Shown here: piece after piece, positions 1-8,104 of the stretch
How positions within the stretch are numbered: position 1 is the first letter of the stretch
Layout: every line of letters starts with the position of its first letter
Assembly (NCBI RefSeq): GCF_023221595.1
Contig: NZ_CP096563.1
Span: 2,214,501 to 2,278,500, forward strand
Direction: 5' to 3'
Source: Rhodococcus qingshengii JCM 15477
GTDB lineage: Bacteria > Actinomycetota > Actinomycetes > Mycobacteriales > Mycobacteriaceae
DNA: 64,000 nt
Translations under genes and position numbers: made by a program
Notes under the pieces: model-generated
The model's database searches: none
Told to the model about the DNA's origin: nothing
What the model saw: the letters and a program-made list of their open reading frames with translations, nothing else

Positions 1-1245
1 GGCCGCAGCGATGCCGGCGCGACGGCCGAACACGTTGATGTCGAGGAGCGAGTTGGTACCGAGACGGTTTGCACCGTGTACGGAGACACAGGCGCATTCG
101 CCGGCCGCGTACAGACCCTTGACGATCTCGTCGTTGTTGCGCAGCACCTCACCGTTGATCTTGGTGGGGATACCGCCCATGACGTAGTGGCACGTCGGGT
201 AGACGGGCACGGGCTCCTTGACGGGGTCCACGCCGAGGTAGGTGCGCGAGAACTCCATGATGTCGGGGAGCTTTTCGTCGAGAACTTCCTCGGGGATGTG
301 CGTCACGTCGATGTAGACGTAGTCCTTGTTCGGGCCGGCGCCGCGGCCTTCGAGAACCTCGAGGACCATCGAACGAGCCACGATGTCACGCGGAGCGAGG
401 TCCTTGATGGTGGGTGCGTAACGCTCCATGAAGCGTTCACCGTCGGCATTACGGAGAATGCCACCTTCACCGCGGACGGCTTCCGAGATCAGGATGCCGA
501 GACCGGCGAGTCCTGTCGGGTGGAACTGGTGGAACTCCATGTCCTCGAGGGGCAGGCCCTTGCGGAAGATGATGCCCATGCCGTCACCGGTGAGGGTGTG
601 CGCGTTGGACGTCGTCTTGTACATGCGTCCCGAGCCGCCGGTCGCGAAGACGATCGACTTGGCGTGGAAGATGTGCAGCTCGCCGGTCGAGAGCTCGTAG
701 CAGATGACACCGGTGGCAACCGGGCCGTCCTCGGTCTCGGTGATGGCGATGTCGAGCGCGTAGAACTCGTTGAAGAACTCGACGTCGTGCTTGACGCAGT
801 TCTGGTAGAGCGTCTGCAGGATCATGTGACCGGTGCGGTCGGCGGCGTAACACGCACGGCGGACGGGTGCCTTGCCGTGGTCGCGTGTGTGGCCACCGAA
901 TCGACGCTGGTCGATCTTGCCTTCGGGCGTGCGGTTGAACGGCAGACCCATCTTCTCGAGGTCGAGCACCGCATCGATGGCCTCCTTGGCCATGATCTCG
1001 ACGGCGTCCTGGTCGGCGAGGTAGTCGCCGCCCTTGACGGTGTCGAAGGTGTGCCACTCCCAGTTGTCTTCCTCCACGTTCGCCAGTGCGGCACACATGC
1101 CGCCCTGGGCCGCGCCGGTGTGGCTGCGGGTGGGGTAGAGCTTGGTCAGTACGGCCGTGCGGGCACGGGGGCCAGCTTCGATTGCCGCACGCATGCCTGC
1201 GCCACCGGCGCCGACGATGACCACGTCATAACGATGTTCCTGCAT
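1..1245 (-). CDS. sdhA: Succinate dehydrogenase flavoprotein subunit SdhA (3' end outside window)
   Basis: Catalytic flavoprotein of respiratory complex II; oxidises succinate to fumarate at the inner face of the membrane and passes electrons to SdhB. The first 415 residues are present. They show an N-terminal dinucleotide fold (VVIVGAGGAGM), the RSHTGAAQGG stretch that carries the covalently bound FAD histidine, and the HQFHPTG and SEAVRGEGG active-site segments. The family is about 585-590 residues, so roughly 170 residues lie beyond base 1. The ATG at 1245 lies 15 bases after the sdhD stop. The transcription order sdhC-sdhD-sdhA implies that sdhB follows outside the window. Confidence 0.97.
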   Translation of the reverse strand, partial: MQEHRYDVVIVGAGGAGMRAAIEAGPRARTAVLTKLYPTRSHTGAAQGGMCAALANVEEDNWEWHTFDTVKGGDYLADQDAVEIMAKEAIDAVLDLEKMGLPFNRTPEGKIDQRRFGGHTRDHGKAPVRRACYAADRTGHMILQTLYQNCVKHDVEFFNEFYALDIAITETEDGPVATGVICYELSTGELHIFHAKSIVFATGGSGRMYKTTSNAHTLTGDGMGIIFRKGLPLEDMEFHQFHPTGLAGLGILISEAVRGEGGILRNADGERFMERYAPTIKDLAPRDIVARSMVLEVLEGRGAGPNKDYVYIDVTHIPEEVLDEKLPDIMEFSRTYLGVDPVKEPVPVYPTCHYVMGGIPTKINGEVLRNNDEIVKGLYAAGECACVSVHGANRLGTNSLLDINVFGRRAGIAAA

Positions 1246-1260
1246 GAAGTCTGTGCTCCC

Positions 1261-1716
1261 CTAGCTCGCCGAGATATTGGGGTCGAAGGTGAAGATGACG
1301 TACGTGCCCAGGCCCATGATCAGGATCATCGAGAGAACGAGGATCGTGGTCAGCCAGAAGCGCGTGGAGTCCTTGCGGGAGTAGTCCGCGATGACCGTGC
1401 GCAGACCGTTACCGCCGTGCAGCTGTGCCAGCCACAACATCGTCAGATCCCAGAACTGCCAGAACGGGCTGGACCAGCGACCTGCGACGAACGCGAAGTT
1501 CAGACGGTGAACGCCACCGTCGAGCATCAGCATGATGAACATGTGGCCCAGGACCAGAACGATCAGGGCGACGCCGGAGAAGCGCATGAAGAGCCATGCG
1601 TACAACTCGAAATTGTTCCGAGCCTTCGCGCGCGGGGACCGCGGGTTGTCCAGGCTTGCGGGACGGTCGTATGAGGTGCCCAGGCTCTTGGCTTCGGGTC
1701 CGTGAGTAGTCGCCAT
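1261..1716 (-). CDS. sdhD: Succinate dehydrogenase membrane anchor subunit SdhD
   Basis: Hydrophobic anchor of complex II that helps bind heme and quinone. The 151-residue product has three predicted membrane segments (around LFMRFSGVALIVLVLGHMF, a middle segment near TMLWLAQLHGG, and the C-terminal TTILVLSMILIMGLG). The ATG at 1716 was chosen because it starts MATTHGPEA one base after the sdhC stop codon, which suggests translational coupling; a start 15 bases upstream would overlap sdhC. It sits between sdhC and sdhA in the operon. Assignment to SdhD rather than another anchor rests on order and topology. Confidence 0.93.
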   Translation of the reverse strand: MATTHGPEAKSLGTSYDRPASLDNPRSPRAKARNNFELYAWLFMRFSGVALIVLVLGHMFIMLMLDGGVHRLNFAFVAGRWSSPFWQFWDLTMLWLAQLHGGNGLRTVIADYSRKDSTRFWLTTILVLSMILIMGLGTYVIFTFDPNISAS

Positions 1717-1717
1717 G

Positions 1718-2122
1718 TCAGTGCTCCGCAAACATGTTGATGAGGATGCGTCCGGCGCCTGGGATCATCACCAGGAACCAGATCGTCAGAATGGTCCAGA
1801 GCATGACGCGCTGGTACTTCGGGCCCTTCGACCAGAAGTCCACCAACATCACGCGCACGCCGTTGAGGGCGTGGTAGAGGACTACGCCGACGAGGCCGAT
1901 CTCCATGAGGCCGACGAGGGGGTTCTTGTACGTGTCGATGACGGCGTCGTACGTATCGGGATTGACCCGAACGAGTGCCGTATCGAGAACGTGTACGAAT
2001 AGGAAGAAGAAAGTAGCGACGCCTGTGATCCGGTGTAGAACCCAGGACCACATTCCGGGGTCGCCCCGGTAAAGCGACCTCGTGCGCTCCTTCTGAGGAG
2101 CGGCTTCAGTCGTAGTACTCAT
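1718..2122 (-). CDS. sdhC: Succinate dehydrogenase cytochrome b556 subunit SdhC
   Basis: First gene of the sdh operon; membrane subunit that binds heme b together with SdhD. The 134-residue protein has the SdhC hallmark WVLHRITG near the first membrane helix, a histidine in FFLFVHVLD, and the YHALNGVRV segment of the second helix, followed by a third helix. The start at 2122 (MSTTTEAAPQ) is favoured over an in-frame ATG 24 bases upstream because a GGAGG ribosome-binding site lies about 10 bases before it. The 253-base region upstream is shared with divergent cdd. Confidence 0.94.
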   Translation of the reverse strand: MSTTTEAAPQKERTRSLYRGDPGMWSWVLHRITGVATFFFLFVHVLDTALVRVNPDTYDAVIDTYKNPLVGLMEIGLVGVVLYHALNGVRVMLVDFWSKGPKYQRVMLWTILTIWFLVMIPGAGRILINMFAEH

Positions 2123-2292
2123 CGAGTGCTGTGCCTCCAACGTCATTGGTGGACGCGTCGAGCCTGCAGAGAGCTTCGATGTACCTCAGCCCGGGCTCGA
2201 CGGGATCCTGAACCGACTTGACTCAGACTCTAAACCTATGTGAAACCGGGAACTAATCAGATGCGGGATTCGTACGCGTACCAAACTCTTTG

Positions 2293-2311
2293 TAAGGTTT
2301 GCCTTTCCAAT
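2293..2311 (-). promoter_or_regulatory. Possible IdeR/DtxR-type iron box upstream of sdhC
   Basis: Read on the minus strand this 19-mer is ATTGGAAAGGCAAACCTTA. It agrees with the DtxR/IdeR consensus TTAGGTTAGGCTAACCTAA at 13 of 19 positions by eye. It lies about 170-190 bases upstream of the sdhC start. Complex II is iron-rich, so iron control would make sense, but the match is modest and no binding data are available. Confidence 0.25.
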
Positions 2312-2364
2312 CTCGCCGAGACGGTTTCGGCGTGGTTTCTGCATCCATTCAGTCGGCGTGATTG

Positions 2365-2370
2365 GATAAC
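2365..2370 (+). promoter_or_regulatory. Candidate -10 element for a leaderless cdd transcript
   Basis: The hexamer GATAAC ends only five bases before the cdd ATG at 2376, and no purine-rich ribosome-binding site precedes that ATG. A start of transcription about seven bases downstream would fall on or next to the start codon, giving a leaderless mRNA, which is common in actinobacteria. No convincing -35 is visible. Confidence 0.35.
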
Positions 2371-2375
2371 GAACC

Positions 2376-2780
2376 ATGGGTGACATCGACTGGAAGTTGT
2401 TGCGGCACAACGCGCAAGTGGTCATGCGGCACGCCTATGCGCCGTACTCGGGGTACGCGGTGGGTGCAGCGGCCCTGGTAGACGATGGTCGGATCGTCTC
2501 AGGATGCAATGTGGAAAATGTCTCATACGGTTTGAGCCTGTGTGCCGAATGTGGACTCGTCGGTAACTTGGCCGCCACCGGGGGTGGCCGGCTGCTTGCC
2601 TTCACGTGCTGCGACGCGAAGGGCTCGATTCTGATGCCGTGCGGCCGGTGCAGACAGCTTCTCCTCGAGCACGGCGGGGGTGAGATGCTTGTCGACACGA
2701 GCAGTGGGTTCAAGCCGCTGAGCGAGCTGTTGCCTGATGCTTTCGGGCCGGAACAAGCAGAGGGGCTCCGCCATGTTTGA
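2376..2780 (+). CDS. cdd: Cytidine deaminase
   Basis: Deaminates cytidine and deoxycytidine to uridine and deoxyuridine in pyrimidine salvage. The 134-residue length fits the small tetrameric class. Zinc ligands and the proton-shuttle glutamate are seen in C56-A-E58 and in PCGRC (C89, C92); substrate contacts are suggested by the NVENVSYG stretch. It is the first gene of a salvage operon: its stop overlaps the deoA start by eight bases (ATGTTTGA). No ribosome-binding site precedes the ATG, consistent with a leaderless message. Confidence 0.95.
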   Translation: MGDIDWKLLRHNAQVVMRHAYAPYSGYAVGAAALVDDGRIVSGCNVENVSYGLSLCAECGLVGNLAATGGGRLLAFTCCDAKGSILMPCGRCRQLLLEHGGGEMLVDTSSGFKPLSELLPDAFGPEQAEGLRHV

Positions 2781-4068
2781 CGCAGTTTCCATCATCGGCG
2801 CCAAGCGTGACGGCCGCGAGCTGTCGGGAACCGAGATCGACTGGATAGTTCAGGCGTTCACACAGGGGATCGTCGGCGACGAGCAGATGTCGGCGCTCGC
2901 GATGGCGATCTACTTCCGCGGAATGTCGCGAGCAGAGACGGGTCGATGGACCGAGGCGATGATCGAATCCGGCGGGAGGATGGACTTTTCGGACTTGCCG
3001 CTGCCCATCGTCGACAAGCATTCGACCGGTGGAGTGGGGGACAAGATCACCCTTCCGCTCGCACCCCTCGTCGCTGCCTGTGGTCTTGCAGTCCCGCAGT
3101 TGTCGGGCCGCGGACTCGGCCACACCGGTGGAACTCTCGACAAGCTCGAGGCCATTCCAGGTTGGCGAGCCGAGCTCACGGCGACGGAGATGGTCGACAT
3201 TCTCTCGGATCCGAAAATCGGCGCGGTGATCTGCGCTGCCGGAGCGAATCTGGCCCCCGCGGACAAGAAGCTCTACGCGCTGCGCGACGTGACCGGAACG
3301 GTGGAATCCATTCCGCTGATCGCAAGTTCGATCATGAGCAAGAAGATTGCCGAGGGAACCGGCGCCCTGGTGCTCGACGTCAAGGTCGGTTCCGGAGCGT
3401 TCATGAAGGACCTCGGCGACGCGCGAGAGTTGGCACGCACGATGGTCGAGCTTGGCAACGACGCCGGCGTGCGTACAAGCGCTCTCATCACCGGGATGGA
3501 CACCCCGCTCGGATTGACGGCGGGCAACGCCCTCGAGGTACGTGAATCCGTCGAGGTGCTGGCAGGCGGCGGGCCGTCGGACGTCGTCGAGCTGACCCTG
3601 GTCCTGGCGCGGGAGATGCTGTCAGCGGCCGGGATCGACGGTATCGACCCCGCCGACAAACTGGCCGACGGCACAGCCATGGACCGGTGGCGCGCGATGA
3701 TCGCCGCCCAAGGTGGGGACCCACACGCGACGCTGCCGGTGGCCCGGCACAGCGACGTCGTCACCGCGGACCGAGACGGCGTACTGACCCGACTCGACGC
3801 CATGGCGGTGGGCATCGCGGCCTGGAAACTGGGAGCCGGACGCGAACGGCAGGGCGAAGCCGTTCAGGCCGGTGCCGGCATCGAGATGCATGCAAAGCCT
3901 GGCGACGTGGTCCGTGCCGGGCAGACGCTGATGACATTGCACACCGACACTCCCGAGAGATTTGATGCAGCGCGACGAAGCCTCGGCGGTGGATGGTCGA
4001 TCGGGACCGATTCCGACACCGTTTCGCGACCGTTGCTCATCGAGCGAATTGTGGGTGATTCGCGTTAG
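2773..4068 (+). CDS. deoA: Thymidine (pyrimidine-nucleoside) phosphorylase
   Basis: Phosphorolysis of thymidine/deoxyuridine to base plus deoxyribose 1-phosphate. The 431-residue product carries the family's phosphate-binding stretch DKHSTGGVGDK and the signature SGRGLGHTGGTLDKLE, followed by the alpha/beta domain and the C-terminal GAGIEMHAKPGD hammerhead-like region. The start MFDAVSIIGAKRDG at 2773 overlaps the end of cdd, so the two are probably translationally coupled; a further upstream in-frame ATG at 2737 would add 12 unlikely residues. add follows nine bases later. Confidence 0.95.
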   Translation: MFDAVSIIGAKRDGRELSGTEIDWIVQAFTQGIVGDEQMSALAMAIYFRGMSRAETGRWTEAMIESGGRMDFSDLPLPIVDKHSTGGVGDKITLPLAPLVAACGLAVPQLSGRGLGHTGGTLDKLEAIPGWRAELTATEMVDILSDPKIGAVICAAGANLAPADKKLYALRDVTGTVESIPLIASSIMSKKIAEGTGALVLDVKVGSGAFMKDLGDARELARTMVELGNDAGVRTSALITGMDTPLGLTAGNALEVRESVEVLAGGGPSDVVELTLVLAREMLSAAGIDGIDPADKLADGTAMDRWRAMIAAQGGDPHATLPVARHSDVVTADRDGVLTRLDAMAVGIAAWKLGAGRERQGEAVQAGAGIEMHAKPGDVVRAGQTLMTLHTDTPERFDAARRSLGGGWSIGTDSDTVSRPLLIERIVGDSR

Positions 4069-4077
4069 CGTTGGCGA

Positions 4078-5163
4078 ATGAACGCACCGGAGTTGACCAC
4101 GATCCGCAGCGCACCCAAAGTTCTTCTCCACGATCATCTCGACGGAGGACTCCGACCCGAGACCGTTCTCGAACTGGCCGAGCAATGTGGCTACGACGAG
4201 CTGCCGGCGAATACGGCATCCGAACTGGCGCAATGGTTCCGAACTGCCGCTGACAGTGGATCGCTCGAGCTCTACCTCGAAACGTTCGCGCACACAGTCG
4301 CCGTGATGCAGACCCCCGAAGGGCTTGCACGGGTGGCACGTGAGTGTGCCGAGGATCTGGCCGACGACAACGTCGTCTATGCCGAGGTCCGTTTTGCGCC
4401 CGAGCAGCACCTGGAACAAGGCCTGAGTTTGGACGAGGTCGTCGAGCACGTTCTCGAAGGTTTCCGGGCCGGCGAATCCGCTGCCAGGGTCGCGGGACGG
4501 GAGATCCGCATCGGCTGTCTCCTGACGGCGATGAGGCATGCCGCCCGGTCGCGGGAGATCGCCGAACTCGCGGTGCGATTCCGGGACCGCGGAGTGGTCG
4601 GGTTCGACATCGCCGGCGCCGAGGCCGGAAACCCACCGAGCCGGCACCTCGACGCGTTCGAGTACATGCGTGATGCGAACGCTCACTTCACGATCCACGC
4701 GGGTGAGGCTTTCGGGTTGCCGTCGATCCACGAAGCCATCGCCTTCTGCGGAGCGGATCGGTTGGGCCACGGCGTGCGGATCGTGGACGACATCGACGTA
4801 GGAGTGCAAGGTGGGGCAGAGTTGGGTCGGCTCGCGAACTACGTCCGTGACATGCGCATTCCCCTGGAACTGTGCCCGAGTTCGAACGTGCAGACCGGAG
4901 CCGTAGCCGCCCTGGCGGACCATCCGTTCGGACTCTTGGCGGACTTGCGCTTCCGAGTGACCGTCAACACCGACAACAGGCTGATGAGCGACACCACCAT
5001 GAGCCGGGAAATGGCCGCGTTGGTCGAGACCTTCGGTTACGGATGGACCGATCTCGAACGCTTCACCATCAACGCGATGAAGTCGGCCTTCATCCCGTTC
5101 GACGAGCGCCTCGCGTTGATCGACGACGTCATCAAGCCGGGCTACGCCGTGCTCATCGGCTAG
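4078..5163 (+). CDS. add: Adenosine deaminase
   Basis: Zinc amidohydrolase converting adenosine and deoxyadenosine to inosine forms. The 361-residue protein shows the metal motif [11 protein letters not shown] near residue 19, substrate-binding IHAGEAFG, the catalytic [15 protein letters not shown], and the metal aspartate in NTDNRLMS. It ends the cdd-deoA-add cluster. The downstream gene on the other strand starts its 3' end only 15 bases away. Family assignment is secure. Confidence 0.95.
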   Translation: MNAPELTTIRSAPKVLLHDHLDGGLRPETVLELAEQCGYDELPANTASELAQWFRTAADSGSLELYLETFAHTVAVMQTPEGLARVARECAEDLADDNVVYAEVRFAPEQHLEQGLSLDEVVEHVLEGFRAGESAARVAGREIRIGCLLTAMRHAARSREIAELAVRFRDRGVVGFDIAGAEAGNPPSRHLDAFEYMRDANAHFTIHAGEAFGLPSIHEAIAFCGADRLGHGVRIVDDIDVGVQGGAELGRLANYVRDMRIPLELCPSSNVQTGAVAALADHPFGLLADLRFRVTVNTDNRLMSDTTMSREMAALVETFGYGWTDLERFTINAMKSAFIPFDERLALIDDVIKPGYAVLIG

Positions 5164-5178
5164 ATGACGTGCGCCCGA

Positions 5179-6417
5179 CTACTCAGATCGAAGCCGGGCC
5201 TCGAACTCGCGCTCGAGTTCGCGCCAGGCCTCGGATTCCTTGGTGAACGGCGCACTCGGAGCCATCCGCGACGGATCGGGGTTGAGGAGGTACGAGACGT
5301 ACCAACCCAGCTCGTTCGACGCGGACAGAGCCTCCTCGGTGGAGTCGTCGTCGGCGAAATCTGCTGCATCGGTGAACAATTCGACGGCGAGTTCCAGCTG
5401 CTCGGCATCTACGACGTCCGGGCCCTGGGCGAGGTCGTCGGCGATACCGGGCAGAACGTAGACGTTCTCGTCCGTGACCTCGATTTCGAGTGAACCGTCG
5501 ACGGCCGCATTCTGAATTTCGCCGTACGTACTGACCTGCGAGAGATCGTGTTCGTGGTTGTCGGCGAGGTAGCGAGCGAGTGCGCGCTCGCTACGGAAGA
5601 CGGTGATCAGTCCGTCCTTGCCGAGGAAGATCGCCTGATCTCCCATGTAGCAGCGCAGAGTGTAGAACGTCTCGGCCGAGGTGATGATGCGGATCGGGTC
5701 GACACCGACCTCGCCCCAGAAGGTCTCGACTTCGTCTTCGTCCTCTTCGAGGTCGTCTTCGTCGAATTCCTCGTCCTCGCCCTCCTCGGCGACATCGTCG
5801 GCGTCGACGGTGTTCTCGGCGGCAGCGAGCAGTTCAGCTTCGGCGACCGCCACAGCAGCTGCATCGACCTTCGGGGAGGTGACCACCTTGTCGATGGCGT
5901 CGAGAACGGCGTCCCAGTCCTTGACGATCGCAGCGCCGACCTGGTCCCACAGCTCCAGGCCTTCGCGGCCTTCGAAGGTGCCGGCGCCGGTGGCAAGCGC
6001 GCCGAGTACCGGATGGCCGCTGAAGAAGCGGATGACCGCGTCGAGTTCGCACACCTCACCGATGTTGCGAGCCATGTTCAGGGTGTCTTCGAGTTCCGAG
6101 ACCACCAGTGCCTCAGGGTCACCTGCGGCCAGTTCCGGCACGCCGACGAAGTCGAACGTGAAGTTCTCTTCCGGTTCCAACTCGGCTGCCGACAGTCCGG
6201 AGACGACGGCCCACGCCGGATGCTCGACCAGGTCGTTGTCGGAGTCCGTTCGGATGAAGGCCGCGAGTTCCGCGACGGAGGAGAACCCGTAGAGGTCTTC
6301 CTCATGGCCGAGAAACGCTTCCCACTCGTCGTCGCCCTCGCGCCAGCGAGGTGCCCACAAAGTGACGAGGTCTCCGTCGGTGAGTCCGATTTCGATAGGG
6401 ACGATGTCTCCAGCCAT
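5179..6417 (-). CDS. Conserved actinobacterial protein of unknown function (Rv3311-like)
   Basis: Function not known. The 412-residue soluble protein has no signal peptide or membrane segment. Its middle carries a strongly acidic run (EEGEDEEFDEDD and further D/E residues), flanked by two tryptophan- and aromatic-rich segments (TLWAPRWREGDDEW; TLRCYMGDQAIFL) that may be related repeats. The start MAGDIVPIEIG at 6417 is preferred over an in-frame start 51 bases upstream because conservation seems to begin there. Position next to add and length match Rv3311 of M. tuberculosis as I recall it. Labels such as primosomal protein sometimes used for this family are not supported by anything visible. 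Confidence 0.7.
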   Translation of the reverse strand: MAGDIVPIEIGLTDGDLVTLWAPRWREGDDEWEAFLGHEEDLYGFSSVAELAAFIRTDSDNDLVEHPAWAVVSGLSAAELEPEENFTFDFVGVPELAAGDPEALVVSELEDTLNMARNIGEVCELDAVIRFFSGHPVLGALATGAGTFEGREGLELWDQVGAAIVKDWDAVLDAIDKVVTSPKVDAAAVAVAEAELLAAAENTVDADDVAEEGEDEEFDEDDLEEDEDEVETFWGEVGVDPIRIITSAETFYTLRCYMGDQAIFLGKDGLITVFRSERALARYLADNHEHDLSQVSTYGEIQNAAVDGSLEIEVTDENVYVLPGIADDLAQGPDVVDAEQLELAVELFTDAADFADDDSTEEALSASNELGWYVSYLLNPDPSRMAPSAPFTKESEAWRELEREFEARLRSE

Positions 6418-6464
6418 GGGCGGAAGCCTATCCACCGCAGCGCGAAAGGCATAGCGGGGGTTCG

Positions 6465-6764
6465 TCACGTTTGTTTTAGGGCTACTCGGAGCTCACTGAC
6501 CAGTCGCTCGCGTTCGTCGTTGGACTGTTGAACTGCCTGGTGAATCGTGGCCACCGTCAATGCGGCCACCGTCTGAGAATTCATCGCGGTGATTGCGTCG
6601 GTGATCCGTAGGTCGACCAGAGCGCCCAGCCCGTCGACAGTCGCCGTGACTATCCCACCCTCGCTCGAGACGACTACCCGAAGAGCGCCGACCCCGTCGA
6701 CGGCGTCCTGCAAGAGTCCCGTCCGGTGTTTCGCCAGCTCCATGATTCGATCAATCTCGCTCAT
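6465..6764 (-). CDS. Small YbaB/EbfC-like protein (EspL-like), last gene of T7SS-like operon
   Basis: A 99-residue protein with the YbaB pattern: N-terminal helix (SEIDRIMELAKHR), a strand-rich centre (VVVSSEGGIVTATVDG, LVDLRI) and a C-terminal helix. EspL of the ESX-1 system has this fold, hence the comparison. The start ATG at 6764 overlaps the stop of the previous gene (ATGA), showing translational coupling; the open frame extending further upstream is an antisense-like artefact of high GC. Whether it binds DNA or acts as an ESX chaperone cannot be told from sequence. Confidence 0.7.
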   Translation of the reverse strand: MSEIDRIMELAKHRTGLLQDAVDGVGALRVVVSSEGGIVTATVDGLGALVDLRITDAITAMNSQTVAALTVATIHQAVQQSNDERERLVSELRVALKQT

Positions 6765-7102
6765 ATCGAACGCATCCAGCTCGACGGAAGGTTCTGGCCC
6801 TCGGCGGCGTCGACATCGGCCAGTTCGTCTCGGGTCGGGAGACCGAGCCGATCGAGGATCGCTGCCGGGACTCCGGTCTCCTCGAGCTCCACACGATGGC
6901 GGGCGCCGGCTTCGATTGCTGCATGTGAGCACAGCGTGAGTATCTGCTGCGCCAACCGCTGCCCGCCGTACCGCAGTTCGTCCTGGCTGATCCTCAGGTC
7001 CACGGGCACGGCGTGCTCCGTGGCGCGGACCGCGATGGTTCCGTTGCGGTTGACGGCTACGGCTGTGATGATCGGCGGTGATTCGCGCTTGTTCTCGGGC
7101 AT
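6761..7102 (-). CDS. Small protein with YbaB-like core, T7SS-like operon
   Basis: A 113-residue unknown. Its central part (ITAVAVNRNGTIAVRA, VDLRISQDEL, then LAQQILTLCSHAAIEAG) parallels the strand-strand-DLRI-helix pattern of the next gene, so both may have the same fold, this one lacking the N-terminal helix and carrying a C-terminal extension. The ATG at 7102 lies nine bases after the NlpC/P60 stop. The stop overlaps the following start by four bases. No signal peptide. A role as partner or chaperone of the neighbouring exported proteins is inference. Confidence 0.6.
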   Translation of the reverse strand: MPENKRESPPIITAVAVNRNGTIAVRATEHAVPVDLRISQDELRYGGQRLAQQILTLCSHAAIEAGARHRVELEETGVPAAILDRLGLPTRDELADVDAAEGQNLPSSWMRSI

Positions 7103-7111
7103 GATTCCCTG

Positions 7112-8104
7112 TCATTCCGTCGGACGGTAGAAGCCGTGAAAGCCCATGCCGCTGTTCGTGGTTCGGATGGCGCTGATCTCGACAGGATCGCCGGCTTCGA
7201 CCATCTGACCGTTGCCGATCACCATGGCGACGTGTCCGTCCCAGACCGCGAGGTCGCCCGGCATCAGATTGTTCTGATCGACCTGGTTCCCGATTCCCTG
7301 TTCCTGAGCCAACCTCGGAATATCGACTCCGGCCTGGCCGTACGCCCATTGCGTCAGACCACTGCAGTCCAGACCGACTCCGGGTGTCGTGCCTCCCCAG
7401 GCGTACGGGACACCCTGTTGAGTGAGCGCGTTGCGTACGGCAGCAGCGGCCTCGGCGTTCGGTGCGGTGGCAATCGAGCCGTCGGGAAGTTCGACCTCAA
7501 CGCCACCGACGGAACCGGAACCACTTGCGGAACCGGAACCACCGACGGAACCGGAACCACCCGCCGACTCGGAGACCCCAGGTGCGGGATCGGGTATCGG
7601 GACGGACGGGACGAGTGCGGACATCTTGTCGGTCGACCCGGCCAGCTCACCGCGTACCCGCTCGATAACCGATACCGCGCGTCCGAGGTGCTCCAACGCG
7701 GCCGACAACAACATCAATTGGCCCGTCGGTGTCATCAGCGTCGGCCCGGCCTTGATCGCGAGTGTCAGAAACGACTGGAGAATCTCACCGAGTTCGGTCA
7801 TTCCCGCGTACACGGACGTTGTCGCTTCGTCCACGACGCCGGCGATGTCGTTTCCGCGATCGGCGAGGTTTCGCGTCGACGTCTGCGTCTGCTCGGTTTT
7901 GGTCACCGCAGCAGTGAGAGCAGTCGACGAACTCTGAGAGGACGCCAGTTCGCTCAGTGCCGCGCTTCCCAGTTGGTAGGCGATCTCGAGGGCGTCCGTG
8001 GCGATTCGGATGCCGACGTCGGGTCCACTTGCGCTGGGGACACCAGTCCCGACAGTGTCGACCAGGTCGATGATCGGTCGTGCGAGTGCGTCGACGTCGA
8101 TCAT
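7112..8104 (-). CDS. NlpC/P60 (C40) peptidoglycan hydrolase with helical N-terminal domain
   Basis: Likely cleaves cell-wall peptide stems. The 330-residue protein has an N-terminal alpha-helical domain (about 1-170) without a Sec signal peptide, a Pro/Ser/Gly linker with GGSGS repeats (about 170-195), and a C-terminal NlpC/P60 domain (about 210-330) with catalytic cysteine in DCSGLTQW and histidine in GHVAMVIGNG. Lack of a signal peptide and linkage by ATGA overlap to an EspC-like gene suggest export by a type VII route. It sits in the middle of the four-gene operon. Substrate and export route are inferred. Confidence 0.8.
   Translation of the reverse strand: MIDVDALARPIIDLVDTVGTGVPSASGPDVGIRIATDALEIAYQLGSAALSELASSQSSSTALTAAVTKTEQTQTSTRNLADRGNDIAGVVDEATTSVYAGMTELGEILQSFLTLAIKAGPTLMTPTGQLMLLSAALEHLGRAVSVIERVRGELAGSTDKMSALVPSVPIPDPAPGVSESAGGSGSVGGSGSASGSGSVGGVEVELPDGSIATAPNAEAAAAVRNALTQQGVPYAWGGTTPGVGLDCSGLTQWAYGQAGVDIPRLAQEQGIGNQVDQNNLMPGDLAVWDGHVAMVIGNGQMVEAGDPVEISAIRTTNSGMGFHGFYRPTE
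7507..7560 (-). repeat. 18-bp tandem repeat in the NlpC/P60 linker
   Basis: Three nearly identical 18-base units share GGAACCGGAACCAC at 7511, 7529 and 7547. On the coding strand they encode a six-residue flexible repeat (GGSGSV, GGSGSA, SGSGSV). Such in-frame minisatellites can change length by slippage without breaking the frame. Confidence 0.85.

Noticed and set aside
76..1674. A 532-codon open frame on the plus strand across sdhA and sdhD
   Set aside because: It is antisense to clear sdh genes, has Asp/Val/Arg-rich composition with no motif, and arises from high-GC codon use on the other strand.
5548..6531. A 327-codon plus-strand frame opposite the Rv3311-like gene
   Set aside because: Its sequence mirrors the acidic coding strand, shows no domain, and has no ribosome-binding site.
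6765..7349. N-terminal extension of the YbaB-like frame to a 294-codon gene
   Set aside because: The extension is Arg/Gly-rich shadow of two real genes in another frame; the ATG at 6764 overlaps the upstream stop in a normal coupling.
7507..7560. Short tandem repeats considered as a CRISPR array
   Set aside because: Units are contiguous 18-mers without spacers and lie in frame in a coding linker.
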